Shown: in pieces, positions 33,101 to 44,038 of the stretch
How the letters are laid out: each line of letters opens with the position of its first letter
Position numbering within the stretch: the stretch's first letter is position 1
Source of the DNA: Pilatotrama ljubarskyi
Taxonomy: Eukaryota; Basidiomycota; Agaricomycetes; Polyporales; Polyporaceae
Assembly: GCA_022385805.1 (NCBI GenBank)
Contig: MU277686.1
Coordinates: forward strand, 296,726 to 360,725
Direction: 5' to 3'
Length of the DNA stretch: 64,000 bases
Made by a program: the position numbers and the translations under genes
The notes under the pieces: model-generated
What the model was told of the DNA's origin: nothing
Database searches by the model: none
What the model saw: only the letters and a program-made list of their open reading frames with translations

Positions 33101-33792
33101 GCGTTCCACAAACACCGTCTACCCACCCTCCCATCTCTCATCGCAAGTCATATACCCTCCTCTCCTTCCCGCATCTACGTTCAGAATCGAGCCCCGATGT
33201 CCTCTGCAACGCGCAGAGCGGAACGAAGCGGCCCAAGCGCCCCTCGCTTCACCTCCTCTTCTCGAAGAAGTCGAGTTCCTCACTTCCGTCGGCGTCAGGT
33301 TCGGCAAACGCGTCTACCGTCGCTCTTACACCGAGTGATGGGAACCCCAATATCAGCGCGCCCTTGCCTATCGCCCATGTCGCTAGCTCGCCGCCTCGGC
33401 TTGACACTGCGATATCGTCGTCCCCCATACATTTGGCCTTCGAAGAAGCCGCTAAGCAGATGAAGGGGAAAGACACTGTGCGCTCCGCCCCTCCGTCGAC
33501 TATGCGGTCGGAGCCAGAAGCCCCAGCTCTCGACGTTCGTTCAGACTCGGGCGGATCCTCCGTCTTCTCGACTCCTCGGTCGACGCCCATTGCGGACTTC
33601 TACCGTGGCCGTACCACCTCACTCTTCTTCCCTGAAACCTCAAACGATATATCAGTTCAGACGAGGGCTCGGTCGGCGACGCAGGTGTCTGAAACGCCGT
33701 CGCTGAGGATCAGTGTTACGGAAACCCAGCAGGGCGATTGGATGCAGAGCGTCCTGCTTGCCGCCCAGGCGGGCCAGAGCCCGACGTCCTGA
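30183..33792 (+). CDS. Rho GTPase-activating protein with long disordered flanks
   Basis: Three exons: 30183-31951, 32006-32145, 32201-33792 (1166 aa). It should inactivate Rho/Rac/Cdc42 GTPases. The RhoGAP domain (about residues 530-760) has LPALVVRCAQHILRWGIQEE, the arginine finger in GLFRVSGRSSHVAKLR (across intron 1), IFKAFLREMPEPLLTSAL (across intron 2), LPPENRDLLYTVVELI and MPLGNLLLVFCPSLNM. Both flanks are Pro/Ser-rich and disordered, with polyproline PPPPPPKP that could bind SH3 domains. The start at 30183 gives MGQSHSRL, a good N-myristoylation signal; an in-frame ATG at 29907 would add 92 Ser-rich residues and mask it. The same window carries CDC24, a Rho-family activator. Confidence 0.88.
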
Positions 33793-34431
33793 TTTCTTCT
33801 ACCGGTACATATCTTGCCTTGCGGCTGGTCCTGCAATTGTTGCTGTCGCGGACGTGCGGCCGCACGTCTGATAACCGGCTGACTGTCGACAACCAGCTTC
33901 GTATTCATGGACAACTGTTCTGTTGCTTACACCAAGTAGTCTTTCGTGTCATCATCTTGTTATTTCTCGCGCTGTCCACTACATGGCCATCCTCTCATCA
34001 CCTCGCATCATCATATAGTTAGCGTCTCGTAACGTCTGTGTCGTCGCATCCCACGTCCAGCTTATGACAGTAATCACTATTACAGTCTATCGCAATACAT
34101 ACACTGTCGTGCTCCTCTTCACCACCATCGCCGTGTGCAGATATCGCCGTGTGCATGCAAAGTGTGCCTCGATTTCCGCGTTGTCGATGCCCCAGAGAGC
34201 TGCAGAATTTATTTTCCTGGGGGATCCCCGCAGACCCCGCATTCTGGAGCGCACAAATATGGAGGATGACGTCACAGCGAAGAGCGTGATCAGGACGCGA
34301 CGCGTCTGCAGCGAACGAGGAATCCGAGAAGAAGGCGCCCGCTAGAACGTCAACTTGAAGCTGCCCTCCGCCCTTTTCTCTCTCGCCCTCTTCCCTCTCC
34401 CACCATCTTCTCCCCCTCTCCGCTGCCAGCT
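33793..34431. other. Intergenic region upstream of the GH63 gene
   Basis: About 640 bp with no supported gene. Pyrimidine-rich (CT) tract immediately upstream of the next start, common in basidiomycete promoters. Confidence 0.45.
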
Positions 34432-37400
34432 ATGTCGCAGACCCCGCTCAAGAAGTTGCAGGCGAAAATATTCCGCGGCGGGAACGGCGACGACAAGGAC
34501 GACGCGAAGGATAGCAAGCCCGCGCGTTCTTCGTCCGACCCCGCCCTCACAATCAACATACCTAATCCCGTTCTCACCGAGTCATCGCAGCCGGGCCCTG
34601 CCCCTCCTAAGATGACCAAGACCGAGTCGTCGTCTCCCAAGCAGGCGGACGAGGATGGAGACGCCCGACCTTTCCGCCAGAGACTCGTCGAGAAGCTCGG
34701 TCCAGGGTACAAAGGTGCGGAGCGCTTCCGCCTTGATCAGGATGACCGCAGGGAACTTCATTGGAAGAGATGGGGTCCATATCTCAGTGACCGGCAATGG
34801 GTGCGTTTGTGGTTCAAATCGCTGGTGATTTCTACTAATGCGGACGGTGCCTGTAGGCTACAGTACGCGAGGACTACTCTGCGAACGGCGATGCCTGGAG
34901 TCACTTCCCTCATGAGCACGCCCGTTCACGGGTGTACAGGTGGGGCGAAGACGGCCTGGGTGGCATATCGGACAATCATCAGCGCCTCTGCTTCTCGCTT
35001 TCGCTCTGGAATGGTCAGGATCGCATCCTCAAGGAACGCCTCTTTGGCGTCACTGGCCACCAGGGGAACCATGGCGAGGACGTGAAGGAGCTCTACTACT
35101 ATCTCGACTCGACGCCTACGCATTCATACATGAAGTTCCTATACAAGTATCCCCAGAAAGCGTTCCCCTACGAAGAGCTTGTGCGCGAGAACATGCACCG
35201 CGACCGCAATGTCTCCGAGTTTGAGATTCTCGACACTGACGCGTTCGACGACGACCGCTACTGGGATGTCTTTATGGAGGTGTGTCAAGTCTCCTACAAT
35301 TCTCGCGCATACACTCACCTGTTTCGCAGTATGCCAAAGACGAGCAAGATCCTGATAGCGTCTATGTTCGCATCACCTCCTACAACCGTGGTCCCGAACC
35401 GGCGACTCTCCACGTTATCCCCCAATTCTGGTTCCCTAACACCTGGTCATGGTCGAACAACCCCCCTCCCAAGCCTTCCATGTGGGCCTCTGGCGATGGC
35501 ATTGTCACCGCGGTGCACCCCACACTGGGGAAGTACCATCTGTACTGTCTCCCTTCGCCCCCTCCTGTAGACAACCAGGGCCAGCTCGTCGTGGGCGAAA
35601 GCGGCGAGCCCGAAGCGGTGGAAGCCGATCTACTCTTCACGGAGAACAACACCAATTACCATCGGCTTTACGGAGGGCAGAATGAGACGCCATACGTCAA
35701 GGATGCTTTCCATGACCACATCGTACCTTCCCACCGTCCCCCGCCCACCGACGAGGGTCATCCAGGCTTCTTCTCAACGAAGATTCATACTGGATACACG
35801 AGCCACGGAGGCGACGATACCCCGAGCTCAGAGGAAGAACTCGGTCCCCGTACGCCCTTCCCATCCACGCCTTCCTTCGTCAATCCTGCGAAGAGGGGTA
35901 CGAAATCTGCGGCTCATTACGTCTTTGAGAACGTCCCTCCCCGTGGCGGCTGCGCCGTCGTGCGTCTCAAGCTTACCCCTCGCACCCCTGCCCAGGATCC
36001 GAGCATTGAAGACGAAGGCATCTTCGATGATACGGTGGAGGAGCGCCGGGAGGAGGCCAATGAGTTTTATTCCGGGCTCGTTATGGGACCAATCAGTGAC
36101 GATCTCAAGCAAATCATGCGTCAGGCCCTCGGTGGCATGCTCTGGACGAAGCAGTTCTACCAGTTCATCCACCACGAGTGGCTCAATGGGGACCCTGCGC
36201 AGCCGCCTCCGCCACCGGAACGGAAGTACATCAGGAATAGAGTATGGTTCATCCTTCTGCGCGTTTGGATAGTCGTTGCTCAACTGCACGCAGGACTGGA
36301 AGCACCTCCACATTGCTGATATTCTTTCCATGCCCGACAAGTTAGTCGACCATTCCATCGGCGTTTCCTTCACCTCACTGATCGAAAATAGATGGGAGTA
36401 TCCCTTCTTCGCTGCTTGGGACACTGCGTTCCATTGCATCCCGCTCGCGGTCGTCGATCCCTCATTCGCCAAGAAGCAACTAGATCTGTTGACACGCGAA
36501 TGGTACATGAAGCCTGACGGTCAGATCCCGGCGTACGAGTGGAACTTCGGCGATGTAAACCCACCTGTGCATGCCTGGTGAGTAGTGCCCAGTCTTGAGG
36601 AAATAGATGTCTGACCCTCCTCGCGTAGGGCAACTTTCCGGATTTTCAAGATCGAGCGCAAGCTCTACGGACGGGAAGACCTGCAGTTCCTTGAGCGCGT
36701 CTTCCAGAAACTACTCCTGAACTTCACCTGGTAAGCTGCTATCTCGCACGTTCCCTTGACGAGTGCTTACGTGGCAATCTAGGTGGGTCAACCGGAAAGA
36801 CCAGGGGGGCAATAATGTCTTTGAAGGAGGCTTCCTCGGTCTCGATAACATCGGTGTATTCAACCGTTCCGAGCCTTTGCCGACTGGTGGCACGCTGCGC
36901 CAAGCTGATGGTACTGCATGGATGGCGTTCTACTGTCTGAATATGTGAGTCTTTATCGAGCATTGCTCGCGCTAGGAGGCTGAACTCACTGTCTCAGGCT
37001 CAACATTGCACTGGAACTGGCGAAGCACAATCCGGTGTACGAAGATATCGCCTCCAAGTTCTTCGAGGTATGTCGCAGACTGCTCATATAGTACAACGTC
37101 TCACCAACTTCTATAGCACTTCATCTTCATCGCCGATGCTATGACCTTCCGTGGCGAAGGCGACAATGAGCTGAGCCTCTGGAACGAAGAAGATGGAATG
37201 TATTACGATGCCATCCAATTCGAAAATGGACATTCCATGCAACTGCCCGTTCGCAGCCTCGTCGGACTCATACCCCTTTATGCTGTTCTTGTTCTGGAAC
37301 CAGCTACCGTCAATCGCTTCCCCGGCTTTAAGAAGCGCATGGAGTGGTTCATCGACAACAGGCCCGAGATGTCTGAGCGCAATATGGCGAATATGAAGGG

Positions 37401-38587
37401 TGAGCTCCCCCTTCGGTTTTGGGTACGGCTGCATATTGATTGAAGGTCACCAGCGAGGGGTCGCGGTGAACGTCGACTGCTGGCTTTGGCGAGCAAGGAG
37501 CGGCTCGTCAAGATCCTCGAGAAGATGCTTGACGAAGACGAGTTCTTCAGCGAACACGGTATACGATCGTGAGTGTCTGTCTATCAGCTGTATAGAACGC
37601 TCGCTGAAGTTCTGCATCAGTTTGTCGAAGAAACATAAGGATCATCCTTGGGGCATCGATGTCAACGGCGAACGGTACGAAGTCAACTATTGGCCGGGTG
37701 ATTCGAAATCCGGAATGTTCGGGGGCAACTCCAATTGGCGAGGGCCCATCTGTATGTTTTAGGTATCATGGTCTGTCCTGCCGTCGCTGATACGTGCTTG
37801 CGCAGGGCTGGCCGTCAACTTCATCTTGATCGAGAGTCTACAACGCTTCTACCAGTTCTATGGAGATGAGGTTCAGGTAATGGGTGAATTATGCACCCAT
37901 AGAGGTCAGCGCTGACATGTCGTTCAGGTCGAGTGCCCTACCGGAAGCGGAGATTACATGAACCTCGTCCAGGTCGCGGAAGAGATCCAACATCGCATTA
38001 TCCACATCTTTGGCAGAGACATGGAAGGGAAGCGTGCCACCAATGGCGGAAATCCGAAGCTCGATCATGACCCACACTTCCGTGACTATGTCTGGTTCTA
38101 CGAGGTGCGTCCTTGCCAACCTAGTTAAATAAAGCGGCTGGGGTCTGACGACATCCACGACATCCTAGTTCTTCCATGCTGATGACGGCCGGGGTCTGGG
38201 AGCCTCCCATCAAACAGGATGGTAAGCCGGTCTCCTTACCACGGTGCGGCCTTTCGTTGACCTGTTTCTAGGTCCGGACTTGTCGCGTACCACATCTTGC
38301 AAAGTGGTGCGACATGCAGGCTGCCGAGGACGCCTAAGAGTAAGGACGAACGCCCGCAGGTCTTGTACATAATTAACCACTGTTCTTCGCAGCCCCTCGC
38401 AGTTTGGCTCACCACTATTTCGACGTATGTGCTCTCCTGTCCGCCAAAGAGTCTGGAACTGACAATTCCTTCTTAGGAAACCATTGATACGCAGTCCGAG
38501 TATGGTGACGAGACGCGTTCGTTGTACAGCGCGTACAGTGCGGCCGATCTGAACACGCTTGGCGACATCTCTCCGGACGCCTTGTAG
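34432..38587 (+). CDS. Glycoside hydrolase, GH63-like (alpha/alpha)6-barrel family
   Basis: Many exons: 34432-34800, 34857-35279, 35330 to about 36242, then at least ten shorter ones to the stop at 38585-38587 (roughly 900-950 aa). Conserved segments include [41 protein letters not shown]-like [83 protein letters not shown] and [17 protein letters not shown]. These are barrel motifs of GH63-type enzymes related to mannosyl-oligosaccharide glucosidase and mannosylglycerate hydrolase. No signal peptide or membrane anchor is seen, unlike ER glucosidase I, so a cytosolic glucoside or mannoside substrate is likely. The C-terminal exons read [13 protein letters not shown] and end SPDAL. Substrate unassigned. 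Confidence 0.85.
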
Positions 38588-38964
38588 ATGCGAAACCACA
38601 TGGAATGGAATCCGCCCGTAGATCACTCATCTGACATAGTCAAGCAGCATGCAGGGACATTCTCCCCGTGAAGATCCGTGTATCCCATATTCCGCAGTGC
38701 AATCCAGACGTCTGCCATCCCTTGTCAATCATACATGAAATCGGTGTATCTCTCTCTCTGTAGCATGGTCTAGGTAGCGAAATACATGTGTCGTTGGTCT
38801 ACCTCTTATGGCCGAGTATGCTGTCGCTGAGCGCTGAGAGCCACTTGCCGTTATGCCGGTGGGATCCTTCGAACATCCCAGGCGCCGACAGTTTAGGATT
38901 CTCCCTCGAGGAGGGTCCGCACTGACTCCGCAGCATGTGCGTGAACGTTTGAACCCGAACGGCC
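38588..38964. other. Short intergenic region
   Basis: About 380 bp between the GH63 stop and the lipocalin-like start. A short CT-rich run is present. Nothing coding. Confidence 0.45.
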
Positions 38965-39765
38965 ATGGCGAGTCTATCTCAAGACGTCGTTTTACACGCT
39001 CCCGACGTGCATAACCCTCCAATCGATTTGGACCTACAGAAGTTCATGGGAACATGGTTTGTCGACAATATATGTTATAAGCTGTGCACGGACGACACTG
39101 ATGGGAACTTCTCCGTAACAGGCATGTTGTGTATTCCACATTGCCCCTATGGACAGTGCGTAGAGTCATTCGACCTTTTCAGAAAACCTGGACTAAAGAC
39201 TCGTCATGATACATATATCTAGTCTAAGAAAGACGTCACTATCACGTACGCATTGAAGCCCTCGTCCAGTGCCTCCAACGAGCTGCAGTTCGACGACACC
39301 GTCGAATACCGCGCTAAATCCGCATTGGCGACTTCCAGCCGGAGCCGCGTCACAGGCGTCGATACGCTTCAATTGCCACAGCAGCCCGCTGCGTCGGAAG
39401 GGGCTGCCAGCACGGCCTCACCGCCAGCTCCGACGCGATACAAGTGGCGCGGAAAGGGTTGGTTGTCGGTCGCCACCTCGCGCTGGCAGGTGCTTGGGTG
39501 CAGTCGCGACACGTCACCCGACAACCCCGACGCGTGGGCGGTGACCTATTTCGAGAAGACGCTGTTTACGCCGCAAGGACTGGACATCTACGCGCGCACC
39601 CCGAAGGGCCTTCCGGAGGAGCTCGTCACAGAGATCGTCGGCAGGGCGAAGGCGCTAGGCGGGGATGTCGGGAAGCTGGCCGAGGCGTTCTTCGAAGTTG
39701 AGCGCAGCGGGATGCCCCCTGGCAAAGGTACCGCATTATCGCTGAATGTATTGGGACCCTTGTGA
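38965..39765 (+). CDS. Lipocalin/calycin-like protein
   Basis: Exons 38965 to about 39154 and 39225-39765, with the 3' end and the first intron uncertain. The lipocalin hallmark is DLQKFMGTWFV near residue 28 (G-X-W at strand A). Later parts fit an eight-stranded barrel: SKKDVTITYALKPSSSA, WLSVATSRWQVLGCSRD, DAWAVTYFEKTLFTPQGLDIY and a C-terminal helix ELVTEIVGRAKALGGDV. Lipocalins bind small hydrophobic ligands. No signal peptide is visible, so it may be cytosolic. A stretch of about 20 codons after GTWF (VDNICYKL...GNFS) looks atypical and could be intronic. The donor GTAGAG with acceptor CTAG before SKKD is my best junction. The true C-terminus may extend into another exon after 39725. Confidence 0.6.
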
Positions 39766-40758
39766 GCTTACTCTGGCGGGGCATGTGGTTACAGCTGTCT
39801 CTGGAACAGGTCGTCGCATCGGGTCCGTCAACAAGATAGACGTTCTCAACCATGTTGCTCTGAGCCCGAGTTGAGCCTGCTGCGCGGTGCCTGGGCTCGC
39901 CTAGATGCGTTTACCCGTATAGTTGGATAGCTGGATTGTCGTATGAGTGACTATGTAGTCTGTACTCGGAAACATTTTCACGGACGGACTGCGTACTGCT
40001 GCCAGCATAGCAACGGCGCTTTGTCATTCTGAGAAACTCCTTCCATGAGCGTAATCCGCGCACACCGACGATTGGGGGATTCAATAAGATAATATATTCC
40101 ATGAAGGCCAGCCTAAGCAAACGATCGACTCTAGTAAATGATACACATAGTAGCCTGCACAACATGATGGCGCCGAGGGGACATCCCACACCCTTGCCGC
40201 CTGTCCGTAATGCACGCTCCACGGGAAGACCAAGGACCGAGATAGATGGCAGAGATAATGGTACGGAGACATGGGTAACGAGCTGCGTGGGGGAATAGGG
40301 GACGAGCGGGGTAAACTGGGAAAGACGAAAGGAGCGGACTCGGACGACGGACAAGCGGACAGGGACACGGACAACAGCGCGTCCCACTAGAGTACGTGGG
40401 GATGGGGCGGGCGAATAACAAGGCGCGTACACATGGCATCTGATGCAGTAGAGTAATGGCGGCGGCAGTGAAACCGAGAGACCGGAGCGTAGGCGAGAGA
40501 CGGTAGAAAGGATCGTGCGGGTCGTGATACAGACAAAGAGCGAAGGGAGAGACAGGTCAAAAACGAATGTGCGCATGTGATGAAGGTCCCCAGATATAAG
40601 GATAATGCCGGACAGAGGATAGTGATGGCCAGAGTCAGATGTAGGATACGAGAGGAGTGGGTCGTGAGCAGGGAGGGCAGAGAGAGGGGCCATGATGGAG
40701 TGAGGAGGGGTGGGTGACGCCGGACCGAGAACGGAACGCACGGAACGCCATGGCATGC
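39766..40758. other. Convergent intergenic region, CT/GA-rich
   Basis: About 1 kb with long frames on the minus strand that are Ser/Pro/Leu low-complexity and show no domain. The purine-rich plus strand (GA-rich from about 40290) explains those open frames. Contains the CDC24 3' untranslated region. Confidence 0.45.
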
Positions 40759-43700
40759 TCACTGGACGTAGAGGGTTACTTGATTGCCTGGGCGGAAGGA
40801 CTCGAATGCCATTTGCACGTCCTCCGTCGATCCCAGCGAGACCAGGTCCCCATCCTCATCCTTGTACTTGACTCGCAGAGGGCCATCGTCTCGCCTGGGC
40901 CCGCACAGACGGATCTTCTTGCCAACCTTGTCGACAAGCTCCGAGTATTCCGTGGTCCGAGGCACCTGAATCACGAAGATGTCTTCGCCGAAGTGGACCT
41001 TGATCTTCACGGGCGGCGATAGGCGGAGCTCGTCCTTCAGCGGCGGAGGAGGCATGGAAGGGTCCATGTGCGACCTCATTGAACGGCCAGTGGAAATCCC
41101 CGCCAAAGAGGACTCGCTGGAACCGTAGGGAGTGATCGGCGAGCTGCTGGTATGGGGAGAGTAGTCAGAGCTGTCGCCCGTGGACTGGCTCGACCCGCTG
41201 CCCCGCTTGCTCGTCGACAGTGAAGTTTGCGACCTGTCTACCCACGCAGACGTCGGGAGCGGCGGAGGCGCTTGCTGAGGGGGATGGTACGCATTGGGCT
41301 GACTGACGCTGCGAGAACGCATCGGCTGGTGCATGGTCGGCATGGGGCTGGCCCCGCGCGAGTCTGCCTGATCGTAGGCAGCTGCCAATCTCGTCGAGCT
41401 GAACTTGCTGCGCAGGGTCGGTCGGCTCTGCACACCAGGGCCGAAGCTCTCCGCTGAATAGCTCCCGGCGTTGCGAGAGATCGAGGGGCGTGCGGAGGCA
41501 GGCCCTGGGTACCCACCGACACCGCTCGACATGATGGGAGATGCAGCGTGTCCACTGTTTCGCGCACTGTGAGGGTAAGGGTAATCTGGCCTTCGGTGCT
41601 GTCCCAGCGGCGTCCCGCGGCCAGAAGGCGAGCCGGCGCTGGTAGGTGGGTAGTCCTCGTACTCGTCTTCGGGGTCCATCTCGAACCCTTCGTGAGGAGG
41701 GTAGCCCTGGGGTCCTTGAACGAAACCATTACCGTACGGGTGTCCATTCGCGGATGAGGAGGGAACAGCATGCTCCTCATTGGCGTACGGGTGGCGCATG
41801 CTGCGAGCGCCGTTGATCGTCGCAGAGTAAGGGACGCCCGAAGAGTATCCGGTCGACTGGGAGAACATGGAACTGCGCTCCTGCGCGTAAGAGTTGTGCG
41901 CCGACCGCGCTTGCGGAGAGGGGTTGGTGCTGTTTGCGACCTGCGCCAGGCGCGAAACGTTACGATCCGAAGTCCTCCGGCTCGCAGTCTCCTTGATGAG
42001 GCGGTTAAGCTGATTCTCCCACATCTTGAGCTGCTCCTCGTTACGACAACGCAGCGTGAAGAACTCGAGGTCGTCGTCGCCACGCCACCAGACGGCAAGT
42101 GAATATTGACCTGACCCAATCGGCGTCAACGGCAAAGTGTGCGCGGCAATCCGTGGATGACTGACCTGCTGTGATCTTCGGCACCGCCTGGGTGACATTG
42201 TTCAAGAAGATACGACCCTTGAGCAACAAAGGCGTGTTCTTCTTCTTATTAGAGGGACCAGCTCCAGGAGGACCCAAAGTCGTGGAGGGCGAGGAGGGCT
42301 TCTTGAGGATGGAGTTGCTCTTCCCCACCTTCTTCCCATTACCTGGCTGAGGGATGTATTCCTTGCAGCAGAGAATGATCTTCTCGAACAGGAAGACGTG
42401 GTATTCCCGATCGACCTCGGACTTGGTGACGCTGAAGATGTCGTCCAAGAGGAGAGCGCCGAAGTTTGAAATGTGGTGGCCCTTCCAGTCCTCGACGCGA
42501 CCTTCCAGGTTCTTGACAGTTGCGTCGTTCTCAGCCCGTCGCTGCGCCTCGTTGATCTTATCAGTGATCCGCTTCGCCGCCGCAACGCCGGCCTTGAGCT
42601 CTTCGACGAACTGGTAGTCGGTGTTCGTGACGGCTTTCAAGAGCGACTATTGTGAAGCCATGTGAGCTCGTCGGCCACAAATCAGTTGGAAAGGAGCCTT
42701 ACCTCCAACAGCAGCGGGTATTTGCAGATGCGCTGCACCGGCTTGATTAGGAAGGCGGGAAGCTCGCCCTTCACATTGATGATATGATTAAGCGCCTATG
42801 GCCGGATAGGGTAAGCAGCCCGGATTGCAACCAAGGAGACGACGTTCGACAGAACAGCAACACACGTACCGTGAGGTTGTGCTCCTCCTGGAGCATGATC
42901 TCCGACGCCATAGTATAGTTGGCGCAGTACGGTTCGTACACGGCAAACTCTTCCTCCTATTGTTCCATTAGCGGACGTTGAGTTGTCGTCGGACACAATT
43001 GCCGATAATCGCAGTGCCATATTGAGCATAGGGCATTCGAAGGTAGATCGGAGCTACTCACGTTCTCGGTGAACGGAAGTCCCCATCTCTGTTCGTTCCA
43101 AGGCAACTCAGCGATACTCTCCACCTTGATGAGGAACTTTCTCTGAAAGTTGAGTAGCTTGTTCAGGCCAGGGAACAGCAAGTGAAGCGTGTCCCGGTCG
43201 AGGACTTGCACCGCTTCATCACAATATCTCTACAAGGGGAACCTTGTGTGAGCTCCGGGTAAATCCGCCGAGCAGCCGAACATGCGCACCTGCATGACTT
43301 CCAGGTCCTGCACGTATTTCCTTTCCGTATCAACAAGCTCCTTTATGATGTTCGCACGAGCACCGCCTGGCTCGAGAGAGGAAGCGGCGAGAGAGTTGTC
43401 GGACGTGAGTGACTCCGTGGAAGCCAGGGCTGAAGAAAGCTTGGGAGACCCCGGAGGCGTCTCCAAGAACAGCTCATCGGGCAGTTGCTGAACGAGGTTG
43501 ATGACATTGCTGACGACCTGAAACCAGGTGAGAGCTGTTTCATTATGTCCCCATGATGCGGCGGACATACCTTGACGAAGCCGTCGGTGGAATTGCGATC
43601 CCAGAGATCCCTGACGGTGAAACCCTCGCAATTCGGTACCTGCTTCACGTTCATGGCAAAGAGGGCAATCGCGTGCTTCCTCGTACGCTCGTTCGAGGGG

Positions 43701-44038
43701 TCGTAGTTTTGCACGTTGGTGTCTACTTGAATGGGCGAAGGAGCGGAGGGAAGGAGATTGAAGAGGTAGCACAGAGGGACGCCAAGGGCGAAGACGTCCC
43801 ATAGTTGGGTTACGGGGTCAGTGGACCGTCGAGAGGAGTCCGGCTGCGCGGCGACGGTAAACCAGTCTGAGAATCCCTGAAGATGCATGAGACGGGTGCG
43901 CAGAGAGGAGCATTGCTGGTAGAGCGAGGCGGACTGGGAGGCAGCTTTGTTGAGTAGGGTATTATTGGCGACAGGCGAATCGATTGTTGGGGGAGCCGAG
44001 CCGACCATAGACTTTTTGCGGGCCGCTGTGGTGGCCAT
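40759..44038 (-). CDS. cdc24: Cdc24, guanine-nucleotide exchange factor for Cdc42
   Basis: Seven exons: 44038-43571, 43517-43290, 43229-43062, 42956-42870, 42795-42703, 42646-42166, 42110-40759 (958 aa, phases consistent). Cdc24 loads GTP on Cdc42 to set hyphal polarity. Domain order matches the family. A calponin-homology-like N-terminus comes first (QLWDVFALGVPLCYLFNLL, GFTVRDLWD). The DH domain runs ANIIKELVDTERKYVQDLEVM to GELPAFLIKPVQRICKYPLLLE. The PH domain includes DREYHVFLFEKIILCCKEYI and QYSLAVWWRGDDDLEFFTLRC. A long Ser/Pro/Gln-rich linker is followed by a C-terminal PB1 domain (IKVHFGEDIFVIQVPRTTEY, RVKYKDEDGDLVSLGSTEDV) that binds the scaffold Bem1. The start is the first Met with family-like sequence (MATTAARKKS). 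Confidence 0.95.

Noticed and set aside
39911..40762. 283-codon minus-strand frame downstream of CDC24
   Set aside because: Ser/Leu/Pro-rich low-complexity frame created by GA-rich DNA on the plus strand, without homology or start context.
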